In this document: piece after piece, positions 22,815 to 30,884 of the stretch | Layout: every line of letters starts with the position of its first letter | Position numbering within the stretch: the stretch's first letter is position 1 | Origin: DATGKD01 sp035294855 | GTDB lineage: Bacteria; Actinomycetota; Acidimicrobiia; Acidimicrobiales; UBA8190 | Length of the DNA: 45,280 bases | Reading direction: 5' to 3' | NCBI GenBank assembly: GCA_035294855.1 | Contig: DATGKD010000215.1 | Location: 1 to 45,280 of the forward strand | Notes under the pieces: model-generated | Told to the model about the DNA's origin: nothing | Seen by the model: only the letters and a program-made list of their open reading frames with translations | The model's database searches: none | Made by a program: the position numbers and the translations under genes

Positions 22815-23711
22815 TCATCGGTCGAACACCCACGCCAAGGCGTCTGCCAGCTGCGGGTGCGCGAACGGGTATCCGGCCGCCACGAGTCGTTGGGGGATGA
22901 CGCGCTGGCTGCCGAGCGGCACCTCGTCGGCGAGCTCCCTCCCGAGGACCGCGTGCAGCGCGAATCGGGGCACGCGGGCGGCCGTCGGCCGGTGCAACTG
23001 CCGGCCGAGCGCACGGGTGAACTCCCGATTGGTGGCCGGGTGGGGCGCGCACGCGTTGACGGGTCCAGCGATCTCGGCGTGCGTGAGCACGAACTGGATG
23101 GCGCCCACCTCGTCGCGCAACGAGATCCAGCTCCACCACTGACGGCCGTCGCCCAGGACGCCGCCCAGACCAGCACGGAACAACGGGAGCGTCCGTCCGA
23201 GGGCGCCGCCGTTTCGGGCGAGGACCAGGGCCGACCTCAGGTGCACGACGCGGACGCCGACCCGCTCGGCCGGGACGGTGGCGCGTTCCCATTCGATGCA
23301 CAGCCGGGCGAGGAATCCGTCACCAGGTGGGCTGTCCTCCGCGAGCACTTCGTCCCCCCGATTGCCGTACACCCCGATGGCCGACGCACTGACGAACATC
23401 GCCGGTGGCCGAGCGAGCCCAGCCACGGTGCGGGCGATGAGCTCCGTCGAGCTCACCCGGCTGGAGATCAGCACAGCGCGTCGTGCCGGGCTCCAGCGGC
23501 GGTCGCCGATGCCTGCCCCGGCCAGGTGCACGATCGCATCGGCGCCGTCCAATGCACCGGCGTCGATCGTCCCCGCCGCGGGGTCCCATACCGCCTCGCC
23601 GATCTCCGGGGTGCGCCGTACGAGCTTCGTCACGTCGTGGCCCTCTGCCACGAGCGCCGCGACGAGCTCCCGACCGATCAGGCCGCTCGATCCGGTGACG
23701 ACGACCCGCAT
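22815..23711 (-). CDS. TIGR01777-family NAD-dependent epimerase/dehydratase-like protein
   Basis: 298 residues from ATG 23711 with GGAGGGG upstream. The N-terminal Rossmann motif VVVTGSSGLIGREL, then VHLAGAGIGDRRWSPARRAVLISSRV, SASAIGVYGNRGDE and the late NACAPHPATNREFTRALGR, match the TIGR01777 (YfcH/SulA-like) extended SDR group with a C-terminal DUF1731 region. Members bind NADP and one plant homologue acts in chloroplast division; bacterial substrates are unknown. It is divergent from the slipin gene. Confidence 0.92.
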   Translation of the reverse strand: MRVVVTGSSGLIGRELVAALVAEGHDVTKLVRRTPEIGEAVWDPAAGTIDAGALDGADAIVHLAGAGIGDRRWSPARRAVLISSRVSSTELIARTVAGLARPPAMFVSASAIGVYGNRGDEVLAEDSPPGDGFLARLCIEWERATVPAERVGVRVVHLRSALVLARNGGALGRTLPLFRAGLGGVLGDGRQWWSWISLRDEVGAIQFVLTHAEIAGPVNACAPHPATNREFTRALGRQLHRPTAARVPRFALHAVLGRELADEVPLGSQRVIPQRLVAAGYPFAHPQLADALAWVFDR

Positions 23712-23771
23712 AGCCCCTCCCCAGCGCGTGTCCTGCGAAGGCTACGTGCCGAGCGGAGCGGCGAGGGCCAT

Positions 23772-23782
23772 GGAAGACTTCC
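23772..23782. promoter_or_regulatory. palindrome just upstream of slipin start
   Basis: GGAAG-A-CTTCC is a perfect 11-bp palindrome ending 3 nt before GTG 23786. It may be an operator or an initiation-region hairpin. Confidence 0.35.
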
Positions 23783-23785
23783 GAC

Positions 23786-24658
23786 GTGAGCGCGGTGATC
23801 GGAGCCACCTTCGCGTCGTCGGGAGCAGTGGCCGGCACGGTCGCCGGCGTGATCGTCGCCGTGTTCATCATCGTCGTGTTCTTGTCCTCGGCGATCAGGG
23901 TGGTCACCGAATACGAGCGCTCGGTCTTCTTCCGCCTCGGTCACGTGCGCCCCGAGGCCAAGGGGCCCGGGCTGATCTTCCGGATCCCGGTCGTCGACCG
24001 GCTCGTCAAGGTGACCCTGCGCGTCGAGGTGGTGGACATCCCGCCGCAGGCCGTGATCACCAAGGACAACGTCACCATCCAGGTCGACGCCGTCGTCTAC
24101 TTCCAGGTGGTCGACCCGGTCCAGGCGGTGCTCGGCGTCGACAACTTCCGGTTCGCGAGCCAACGGATCGCGATGACCAGCCTGCGTTCGATCATCGGGC
24201 GTCACGAGCTCGACAACCTCCTCGCTCACCGCGAGGACGTCAACAACGAGCTCCGGAGCGTCATCGCCGCCTCCACGCACCACTGGGGCGTGGAGGTGCG
24301 GCAGGTGGAGCTGCGCGACATCACCTTGCCCCCCGAATTGCTCCGCGCCATGGCGCGCCAGGCCGAGGCAGAGCGCGAGCGTCGTGCCAAGGTGATCGCG
24401 GCCACCGGCGAGCTCGAGGCCAGCAAGGAGCTGTCCGAGGCGGCGGCGACGCTCTACCAGTCACCGGGCGCTCTGCAGCTGCGTGCCCTCCAGACGCTGG
24501 CCGAGGTGGCGAGCGAACACAACTCGACCCTCGTCTTCCCCGTCCCGATCGAGCTTCTCACCGGCTTCATCCCGCACGCCGCCCGGTCCAACGACGGGGG
24601 GCCCTTCGTGACGCCTCCCAAGCCGCCTGCGACCCCGGGGCCGCTGCCGGCCGGCTGA
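23786..24658 (+). CDS. slipin (stomatin-like SPFH-domain membrane protein)
   Basis: 290 residues. An N-terminal membrane segment (about 14-36) is followed by the SPFH domain: EYERSVFFRLGHVRPEAKGPGLIFRIPVVDRL and VVDIPPQAVITKDNVTIQVDAVVYF. A coiled-coil region rich in Glu, Ala and Arg covers about 185-240, and the tail is Pro-rich. Slipins form oligomeric scaffolds in lipid microdomains and often pair with an NfeD protease partner, which is not visible here. No ribosome binding site is evident before the GTG. Confidence 0.92.
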   Translation: MSAVIGATFASSGAVAGTVAGVIVAVFIIVVFLSSAIRVVTEYERSVFFRLGHVRPEAKGPGLIFRIPVVDRLVKVTLRVEVVDIPPQAVITKDNVTIQVDAVVYFQVVDPVQAVLGVDNFRFASQRIAMTSLRSIIGRHELDNLLAHREDVNNELRSVIAASTHHWGVEVRQVELRDITLPPELLRAMARQAEAERERRAKVIAATGELEASKELSEAAATLYQSPGALQLRALQTLAEVASEHNSTLVFPVPIELLTGFIPHAARSNDGGPFVTPPKPPATPGPLPAG

Positions 24659-24660
24659 CC

Positions 24661-24675
24661 GCCCACGGTGTGGGC
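24661..24675. terminator. hairpin between convergent slipin and purE genes
   Basis: GCCCAC(GGT)GTGGGC is a perfect 6-bp stem that occupies most of the 20-bp junction between the two stop codons. It is likely a bidirectional terminator. Confidence 0.5.
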
Positions 24676-24678
24676 TCG

Positions 24679-25176
24679 TCAACCGCCGGACGCAAAGCGG
24701 CTCCTGACCTCCTCGTCTGCTTTGCGGACCTGCGCTGCCATGTCGTCGCGCGCACGGTCGTAGGCCGAGGCGAGGGCCGGGTCTGACAGGGCGAGGATCC
24801 GCACGGCGAGAAGTCCCGCGTTCCGGGCGCCGTTCACGGCCACCGTGGCCACCGGCACACCTTTCGGCATCTGCACCATCGCCAACAGCGAGTCCATGCC
24901 GCCGAGGTCGCCCACGGCGATCGGCACGCCGATCACGGGCAGCGGGGTCGCCGCCGCCAGCACGCCGGCGAGATGCGCGGCGCCGCCCGCGCCGGCGATC
25001 ACCACGCGGATGCCCCGTCCGGCCGCCTTCCGGGCGAAGTCGAGCGCGTCGTCGGGGGTGCGGTGAGCGGAAAGCACGCGCACCTCTGCGTCGACTTCGA
25101 ACTCACGCAGGGCCTGCACGGCGCCCTCCATGACCGGGACGTCGGAGGCACTGCCCATCACCACCGCTACCGACAT
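24679..25176 (-). CDS. purE: N5-carboxyaminoimidazole ribonucleotide mutase
   Basis: 165 residues from ATG 25176 with AAGGAGGAG upstream. Class I PurE features: MGSASDVPVM at 7-16, VLSAHRTPDD with the active-site His, and VIAGAGGAAHLAGVLAAATPLPVIGVP. It converts N5-CAIR to CAIR in purine synthesis, normally with PurK. No purK gene adjoins it here, whereas the two are usually neighbours. Confidence 0.95.
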   Translation of the reverse strand: MSVAVVMGSASDVPVMEGAVQALREFEVDAEVRVLSAHRTPDDALDFARKAAGRGIRVVIAGAGGAAHLAGVLAAATPLPVIGVPIAVGDLGGMDSLLAMVQMPKGVPVATVAVNGARNAGLLAVRILALSDPALASAYDRARDDMAAQVRKADEEVRSRFASGG

Positions 25177-25306
25177 CGACTCCTCCTTGTGCTCGTGGAC
25201 GCGCCCGCGGTCGCGCGGCACGGGACGAAGACCGGCAGTCTGTCCGATGGCACGCCGACCCCACCACTTCCCAGGACCGGATCCGCCGCCGGTCGAGCGG
25301 CAGAGG

Positions 25307-25810
25307 TCAACCGGTGGCGGAGACCCGCTGCAGCCTGGCCAGCAGGTGCTGTGTGAGCTCGACGCCCACCACGGCCATGTCGACCCGGTAGGTCAGATGG
25401 TCCCCGTCGACCCGGAGGTCGCGAGCGAGGCGCGTCACCTCCTTGGCCGTGGTGGTGCGCGCCACGTGGGTCGACGACAGCTCGATCGCCATCCCGTTCA
25501 GCCTGCCCTCGCTCACCTCGACCAGGCCGTTCGGGTGAGCGACCACGAGCTCGATGCGCTCGCCGCCGACGCAGCGCCAGTAGCCCGTCTCGGCGTGCAG
25601 GGGGCGGCCGTCGTCCAAGCTCCAGCTGCGCTGTGCGTACGCCAGGTAGGGCTTGCCGATGTGCGAGAACGTGAGCTCCTCGCCGTAGCCGAATGCCGCC
25701 GTGGTCGGGTAGCTGCCTTCGCCCTCGCCGGCCCAGCGCCCGACGAGGAACCCGAGCGCCGCCACGTCGGCATGAAGGTCGTGAGGGCCCGCCCCTCGCC
25801 CCGGCGTCAT
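25307..25810 (-). CDS. nitrobindin-family heme-binding protein (peroxynitrite isomerase-like)
   Basis: 167 residues. The beta-barrel signature GRWAGEGEG is at 24-32 (GxWxGxG), with YGEELTFSHIGKPYLAYAQRSW after it. The C-terminal ELTQHLLARLQRV places His155 as the probable heme ligand. Nitrobindins bind ferric heme and convert peroxynitrite to nitrate. The start ATG overlaps the upstream methyltransferase stop by 4 nt (ATGA), so the two are co-translated. Confidence 0.88.
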   Translation of the reverse strand: MTPGRGAGPHDLHADVAALGFLVGRWAGEGEGSYPTTAAFGYGEELTFSHIGKPYLAYAQRSWSLDDGRPLHAETGYWRCVGGERIELVVAHPNGLVEVSEGRLNGMAIELSSTHVARTTTAKEVTRLARDLRVDGDHLTYRVDMAVVGVELTQHLLARLQRVSATG

Positions 25811-26370
25811 GTCGGATCCCGGGCGTGCACGGACACGGCGTAGTCGCCGCCGCGGTACTCGGCGCGCTCCCACGTCGCCCAGCGATCGACGAGGCGGAGT
25901 CCCGCTCCGGCGGCGGCGGCGTCGTAGCCCTCGATCCCCAGCTGGCGGTCGAGCTGGAAGCCGGCGACCAAGAGGCCGCCTGTGACCAGGCAGCGGGCCA
26001 GGTTGGCGACGACCGCCGGCTCGGACCCGGGGACGACGAAGATCATCACGTTGCCGGCCGCGACCACGATGTCGAAGGGCCCCCCGACGTCGAGGCCCGG
26101 GTCGGACAGGTCCGCCGCGGTCCACGTCAGGTGGGGCGCCTTGGCCCGGGCGGCCGCCAGCATCACCGGATCCACGTCGACGCCGACGACGTCGTGCCCG
26201 CGTCGGGCGAGCTCGACGGCGACGCGGCCCGTGCCGCACCCGGCGTCGAGGATCCTCCGGGAGCCTTCACCCGCGAGCTTGCAGACGAGGTCGGCCTCCC
26301 CGTGGGGGTAGAGCCCATCGGCCTCGAGTCGTGCGAACCGGGCGTCGTACGCCTCGCCGCGCAGCGTCAT
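25807..26370 (-). CDS. class I SAM-dependent methyltransferase
   Basis: 187 residues from ATG 26370. Motif I ILDAGCGTGR is at about 40-49, the acidic loop GVDVDPVML follows, and FDIVVAAGNVMIF is motif IV. It resembles small Methyltransf_25-type enzymes, and the substrate is unknown. The TACGGT hexamer 6 nt before ATG supports this start rather than the longer open frame. It is coupled to the nitrobindin gene by a 4-nt overlap. Confidence 0.9.
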   Translation of the reverse strand: MTLRGEAYDARFARLEADGLYPHGEADLVCKLAGEGSRRILDAGCGTGRVAVELARRGHDVVGVDVDPVMLAAARAKAPHLTWTAADLSDPGLDVGGPFDIVVAAGNVMIFVVPGSEPAVVANLARCLVTGGLLVAGFQLDRQLGIEGYDAAAAGAGLRLVDRWATWERAEYRGGDYAVSVHARDPT

Positions 26371-26376
26371 GGGCAA

Positions 26377-26382
26377 ACCGTA
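26377..26382 (-). promoter_or_regulatory. putative -10 hexamer for leaderless methyltransferase gene
   Basis: TACGGT on the minus strand ends 6 nt before ATG 26370. Confidence 0.45.
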
Positions 26383-26526
26383 GCGGCCGAGTGCACAAGG
26401 CGAGCGGGCGAGCGCGCCCCACCAGCGGAAGGCGCCGCGCCGCACCCAGGTTGGTCGCAACTGGGCGGGGCCGCCCGTCCTCAACTAGACGTTGGACCCA
26501 TCTCGATCGAACGAACAGGAGCGGGG

Positions 26527-27435
26527 ATGCGCATCGGTTTGGGCCTCAACATGAACGGGACGATCGACGACGTGGTCGAACGCGCCCGTGCACTGGCCTC
26601 GACGGGCGTCGCCTCGTTGTGGGCCTCGCAACTCTTCGGCTGGGACACGCTCACCGCGCTCGCTGTCGTCGGCCGTGAGGTCCCGGGTGTGGACCTGGGT
26701 ACCGCGGTCATCCCCGTGCACCCGCGCCATCCCACGATGCTGGCGGCGCAGGCGCTGACCGTGCAGGGCGCGTCAGGGGGTCGGCTCAGCTTGGGCATCG
26801 GGCTCTCCCACCAGATGGTGGTGGAGGGGATGTGGGGCTACAGCTTCGAGCGTCCCGTTCGCTACATGTCGGAGTACCTGTCGATCCTCAACGCCTTGCT
26901 GAACGGCGAGCGCGCAGACGTCGACGGCGAGTTGGTGCGCGCCCATACCCTCGGCCCGATCGAAGCGGCCGGTGCGCCACCCCCGCCGGTGCTCGTGGCG
27001 GCGCTCGGGCCCGCGATGCTGCGGCTGGCTGCGCAGCGTGCGGCCGGCACGGTCACGTGGATGGTCGGTCCCCAGACGCTCGCCGACCACATCGTGCCGA
27101 AGATCAACGCCGCCGCCGACGAGGCGGGCAACGCAGCCCCCCGGGTGGTGGTGACGCTGCCGGTCTGCGTCACCGACGATCCGGCCGCAGCGAAGACCCG
27201 AGCCGAACGGATCTTCGCGGTCTACGGGCAACTCCCGTCGTACCGGGCCATGCTGGACCGCGAGGGGGCGGCCTCGGCGGCCGACGTCGCCGTCGTCGGA
27301 TCCGAGAGCGAGGTGACGGCAGCAGTCGACCGGATCGAAGAGGCGGGGGCCACCGAGTTCTCGGCCGCGGTGTACGGGTCGAAGGAGGAGATCGAGCGCA
27401 CCAAGTCGCTGTTTGCGTCCCTCGCCACGCGCTGA
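26527..27435 (+). CDS. LLM-class F420-dependent oxidoreductase (TIGR03564-like)
   Basis: 302 residues from ATG 26527 with AGGAG upstream. TIM-barrel LLM pattern: MRIGLGLNMNG, GVASLWASQLFGWDTLTALAVVGRE, LGTAVIPVHPRHPTMLAAQALTVQ and GRLSLGIGLSHQ, which is typical of the F420 subgroup around TIGR03564. Hydride transfer from reduced F420 is inferred; the substrate is unknown. It is divergent from the methyltransferase/nitrobindin pair and convergent with the DsbA-like gene. Confidence 0.9.
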   Translation: MRIGLGLNMNGTIDDVVERARALASTGVASLWASQLFGWDTLTALAVVGREVPGVDLGTAVIPVHPRHPTMLAAQALTVQGASGGRLSLGIGLSHQMVVEGMWGYSFERPVRYMSEYLSILNALLNGERADVDGELVRAHTLGPIEAAGAPPPPVLVAALGPAMLRLAAQRAAGTVTWMVGPQTLADHIVPKINAAADEAGNAAPRVVVTLPVCVTDDPAAAKTRAERIFAVYGQLPSYRAMLDREGAASAADVAVVGSESEVTAAVDRIEEAGATEFSAAVYGSKEEIERTKSLFASLATR

Positions 27436-27462
27436 CGCCACCCGGGCGCCGCGTGCCGGTGT

Positions 27463-28068
27463 TCAGCGAGGGATGGTCGTGTGCTTGAACTCGTTCAGGT
27501 CCGCGTGGTCGGACATGAGGTCGAGGACGTGGTCCACGGTCGCCCGGGCGCCGACACCGTCTCCGTTCGGGCGGGTGAGGATGCGGACGAACACGGCGCG
27601 CTCGCCCATCACGAACGTGGGCACACCGAAGACCTTGTGGCCAGCCACGGCCGCTTCGTGTTCCTTGCGGAACGTCGCGTGGGGCGCGCCGCCGCGCACT
27701 GCTTCGAACACGTCGTTGTCGTCGAGGCCGGCACCCCGCAGGATGTCGCGGACGACCGCCTCGTCACGAAGGTCGCGGGCTTCGTCGTGGCGAGCGGCGA
27801 ACAGCGCCAGGTGCACATCGGCGAAACGGTCGGGCCAGTTGTCGCGCACGGCGAGCCCCGCCTCGGTGGCCAACAGGTGGGATGCCTTCGCCTGGTCCTC
27901 CCACACGGGAAGGGCACCGTCTTCGACATGCGCCTGCGTCAGGGAGAACGGCGAGAACACGACGTCCCAGTCCGCGCCGGCACCCAAGCCGGCGACGACG
28001 TGTTCGTGGACGTTGCGCGCGAACGGACAGCGATAGTCGTACGTGACCGCGAAGGAACGTTTCGTCAT
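27463..28068 (-). CDS. DsbA-family thioredoxin-fold protein with single-Cys active site
   Basis: 201 residues. The N-terminal strand VTYDYRCPFARNVHEHV aligns with the DsbA CxxC region, but the motif reads RCPFA, keeping only Cys14. The cis-proline loop GVPTFVMG is present near residue 155. No signal peptide is seen, so it is cytoplasmic. Relatives include FrnE-like and 2-hydroxychromene-2-carboxylate isomerase-like proteins, often mycothiol- or glutathione-linked. Isomerase, transferase or reductase activity all remain possible. It lies 7 nt after the PAP2 stop, so the two are likely one operon. Confidence 0.85.
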   Translation of the reverse strand: MTKRSFAVTYDYRCPFARNVHEHVVAGLGAGADWDVVFSPFSLTQAHVEDGALPVWEDQAKASHLLATEAGLAVRDNWPDRFADVHLALFAARHDEARDLRDEAVVRDILRGAGLDDNDVFEAVRGGAPHATFRKEHEAAVAGHKVFGVPTFVMGERAVFVRILTRPNGDGVGARATVDHVLDLMSDHADLNEFKHTTIPR

Positions 28069-28075
28069 CACCTCG

Positions 28076-28645
28076 TCAACCCTTCCACACGCAGGAGGAT
28101 TCCAACCGGCCCTCGACCTCGTGCGGCACCGGGAAGAGGCGTTTGCCCAGCGTGCCGAGCGCGGTCCCCAGGAGCGCACCCGCCACGACGTCGGTGGCGT
28201 GATGCAGGCGGACGTGGACCCGGCTCACCGAGATGACCGCGGCGGCGCCGAAATAGACGGGCCACCAGGGGTCTTGGTCGGCGAAGAGCGTGGCGGCGCA
28301 CCACGCCGCCAACGTGTGACCAGAGGGGAAGCTCGCGGTCCGGGGGACCCGGACCCGAAGCACGTGCCGGTCAGGGGGCTCGGGCCGAACCCGCCCCACC
28401 ATGGTCTTCAGGGCCGCGTTGACGCCTGGGACGACCAGACCCGTGAACACCACGGCGCGCACGGCCACCGAACGCCGACGGCCACGGCGGTGTGCCCGGA
28501 CGAGCCCGAGCAGGAACCAGATGAGGCCGTGGTCGCCCAACGCGGAGGCGCTGGAAGCGACGGCGTCCGGCAGCCGCCGGCCGCGCAACGGCGACATCCA
28601 CCGGTCGACGGCGTTGTCGAAGGCGTCGACGCTTCGCTCGAGCAT
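28076..28645 (-). CDS. PAP2-family membrane phosphatase
   Basis: 189 residues. All three phosphatase motifs are present: K80-x6-R87P88, PSGH at 107-110 and SRxxxxxHxxxD with Arg142, His148 and Asp152. Membrane segments lie near 38-52, 62-78, 111-122 and 128-140. The family dephosphorylates lipid phosphates such as phosphatidate or polyprenyl diphosphate. It lies downstream of mceG on the same strand, separated by a strong hairpin. Confidence 0.92.
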   Translation of the reverse strand: MLERSVDAFDNAVDRWMSPLRGRRLPDAVASSASALGDHGLIWFLLGLVRAHRRGRRRSVAVRAVVFTGLVVPGVNAALKTMVGRVRPEPPDRHVLRVRVPRTASFPSGHTLAAWCAATLFADQDPWWPVYFGAAAVISVSRVHVRLHHATDVVAGALLGTALGTLGKRLFPVPHEVEGRLESSCVWKG

Positions 28646-28686
28646 CGGCGGGGGAGGCTATCGGCGCGGGCGCCGGAAGCCGTGCC

Positions 28687-28712
28687 GCAGGCGCCGTGCC
28701 GCGGGCGCCTGC
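28687..28712 (-). terminator. 9-bp hairpin downstream of mceG
   Basis: GCAGGCGCC(GTGCCGCG)GGCGCCTGC is a perfect 9-bp stem with an 8-nt loop, starting 14 nt past the mceG stop and ending 42 nt before the PAP2 start. It is a probable terminator or attenuator; no T-run follows. Confidence 0.55.
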
Positions 28713-28725
28713 CGCCGGGGGTCGA

Positions 28726-29631
28726 TCAGCCGGCGCTGGCCACCGCTCCGACCGGACGACGGGCGCCGGCGCTCGCCGGTGCGTCGCCCTCGGCCATCTC
28801 GTCCATGCCGATCGGCCCTTCCGCCTGGCCGGCGAGGAACTGTTGGACGATGGGGTCGTCGCTCTCCGTCATGTCCGACTTGGCGCCGAACGCGACCAGG
28901 CGCGATCGGAAGAGCAGGCCGATGTAGTCGGCGGTGCGCATCACGGACTGGATGTTGTGGGTGATGACGAAGAACGTCGCGCCCGTTTCGTGCTGCGCGG
29001 TGTTGACGAGATCGTCGAGGTAGGCCACGCGCACGGGGTCGAGCCCGGAGTCCGGCTCGTCGAACAGGATGATCTCGGGGTCGAGCACCAGGGCGCGGGC
29101 GAGACCGGCGCGCTTGCGCATTCCTCCCGACACTTCGCCCGGCAGCTTGGCGAGGTGGTCGACCAGGCCCACGAGCTCGGCCTTCTGGAGCACGACCGGG
29201 CGGATCTCGCGCTCGGTCTTCGAGGTGTGCTCGCGCATGGGGAATGCGATGTTGTCGTAGAGGCTCATCGAACCGAACAGCGCGCCGTCCTGGAAGAGCA
29301 CCCCGAACTTCCGGCGGATGCGGAACACGTCCTTCTCCCGGACCCCGACGATCGGCTCGCCGTCGACGGTGATCTGCCCGGCTTCCGGCTTCAACAGGCC
29401 GATGATGACCTTCAGCATGACCGACTTGCCGGTCCCCGACGGGCCCATGATCGCGGTCGTCTTGCCGCGGGGGACGTCGAACGTCACGTCCTGCAGCACG
29501 GTGTGACTGCCGAACCGCTTGGTCACGCCGCGCACGGAGATGATGCCCTCGTCGTGGCTCACATCAGGAAAAACGGTTCCTCGCTGGGCGACTTGCGCTG
29601 CTGAGCCCGCGTGCGCCGGGGTGCGGCTCAC
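28726..29631 (-). CDS. mceG: Mce transporter ATPase MceG (MlaF-like ABC ATP-binding protein)
   Basis: 301 residues. Walker A GPSGTGKS is at 63-70, a Q-loop lies in VLFQDGALF, the ABC signature VSGGMRKR at 167-174 and Walker B ILFDEP near 188-193, with a late His in VITHN. SGGMRKR and FDEPDSGLDP are typical of MlaF/MceG. It powers YrbE/Mce lipid import. A C-terminal extension of about 50 residues follows the ATPase core, as in actinobacterial MceG. The GTG start overlaps the upstream sigma-factor stop by 4 nt (GTGA). Its permease genes lie 5.6 kb away on the other strand. Confidence 0.93.
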   Translation of the reverse strand: MSRTPAHAGSAAQVAQRGTVFPDVSHDEGIISVRGVTKRFGSHTVLQDVTFDVPRGKTTAIMGPSGTGKSVMLKVIIGLLKPEAGQITVDGEPIVGVREKDVFRIRRKFGVLFQDGALFGSMSLYDNIAFPMREHTSKTEREIRPVVLQKAELVGLVDHLAKLPGEVSGGMRKRAGLARALVLDPEIILFDEPDSGLDPVRVAYLDDLVNTAQHETGATFFVITHNIQSVMRTADYIGLLFRSRLVAFGAKSDMTESDDPIVQQFLAGQAEGPIGMDEMAEGDAPASAGARRPVGAVASAG

Positions 29632-30884
29632 TTTCCGCCGAGGAGGCTCGCCGCTCCGAGTGCCGTGTTGGCGACGGCACCGACCGGACCGGGCAGCGCG
29701 CCGAGGTCGGAGCTTGACGCGCCCGTGCCGGCCGCCGAGGCGGGGGGACCCAACAGGTCGCTGATCACCTTGCCCGCACTGGCGGTGACGTCAGCGAGCG
29801 CGGGGCTCTTCAACGCGGCGGCTGCTTGGGACCCGACGCTCGCCAGGAGGCCGGAGACCGCGTTGCCGGCGTTCCCGAGGCCCGGAACGGCGCCGGGCAG
29901 CGCAGACGGAGCCGCCGGCAGCGACAGGCTCGGTGCCAGCGGCACGAGCGGGGAGCCGTTGGCCGCGGACGCCGACGCCGCCTGGTCGTGGGCTGCGACG
30001 CTGCGCAGCCCACCCAGCGGCACGGGAGTGGCGGCCGGTGTGACCGCCGCCGCGGCGACCTGGCCGGGGGCAGCGGTCGCGGCAGGGGGCACCGCGGGGG
30101 ACGGCGTGCCCACGCCGGTCGCGACCATCACCGCGGTGGCAGCTGCGGCCGACCCCACGGCGATGGCCGACGCAGGGGCCACGTGGCCGAGCCGCCGGGC
30201 CGCGTGCACCGGCGCTTTCAGGAGCTTGCGCAGCATCGACAGCGACAGCAGGCCGCCTGTCCACGCGGCCAGACGGCTGTCGGCGCCGGCGAGCGCGGCG
30301 AACTCACGCTTGAGCGCCTGGCGCGCCCGCCACAACAGGGTCTCGACCGCGGTGATCCCCACGCCCTCGTGGTCGGCGATGCGCTGGTACGACCAGCCCG
30401 ATCCCTCGCGCAGGTTGAGGATCCGCTGATGGCGTTCGGACAAACGCTGGAACGCCTTGGCGACGAGGTCGCAGTCGACCGAGGCCAGCATGAGCTCTTC
30501 GCCGCCGTCCTCGGTGCTCGCCACGTTGCCCTGGTGGAACTCGGCGACCGGTGTCGACCGGTTGCGACGACGCAGGACGTCGGTGCACAGGTGCGAGGCG
30601 ATGACGCTCAGCCACGGGTAGAAGCGTCGGTCACCTCCGAAGCCCGGGAGCGCGCGCCACGCCCGGGAGAACGCCTCCTGGGCGACGTCTTCGGCTTCAT
30701 GTGTGTCGTGCAGCCGGCGCAGACAGAACCGGTAGAGACGGCGGTAGTACCGCAGGTACAAATCGTCGAAAGCGGCCCGGTCACCGTCTTGCGCCCGTGT
30801 GACGAGGACCCGATCGCGTGCCAGGTCGACGTCGTCGTCCAGAGCTTCGCCCCGAACCGAGCCGCCTGTGAGAAGCGTCGTCAC
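29628..30884 (-). CDS. ECF-type sigma factor with C-terminal membrane segment and exported low-complexity tail
   Basis: 418 residues from GTG 30884. Sigma region 2 is at about 38-108 (YRRLYRFCLRRLHDTHEAED, then WLSVIASHLCTDVLRRR). Region 4 is at about 142-195 with the helix-turn-helix GWSYQRIADHEGVGITAVETLLWRAR. A basic linker leads to a hydrophobic segment at about 236-258 and then 160 residues rich in Ala, Pro, Gly and Ser. The topology suggests a membrane-tethered sigma factor whose tail lies outside and might be released by proteolysis. The gene is translationally coupled to mceG, which points to control of lipid uptake or envelope genes. Confidence 0.9.
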   Translation of the reverse strand: MTTLLTGGSVRGEALDDDVDLARDRVLVTRAQDGDRAAFDDLYLRYYRRLYRFCLRRLHDTHEAEDVAQEAFSRAWRALPGFGGDRRFYPWLSVIASHLCTDVLRRRNRSTPVAEFHQGNVASTEDGGEELMLASVDCDLVAKAFQRLSERHQRILNLREGSGWSYQRIADHEGVGITAVETLLWRARQALKREFAALAGADSRLAAWTGGLLSLSMLRKLLKAPVHAARRLGHVAPASAIAVGSAAAATAVMVATGVGTPSPAVPPAATAAPGQVAAAAVTPAATPVPLGGLRSVAAHDQAASASAANGSPLVPLAPSLSLPAAPSALPGAVPGLGNAGNAVSGLLASVGSQAAAALKSPALADVTASAGKVISDLLGPPASAAGTGASSSDLGALPGPVGAVANTALGAASLLGGK

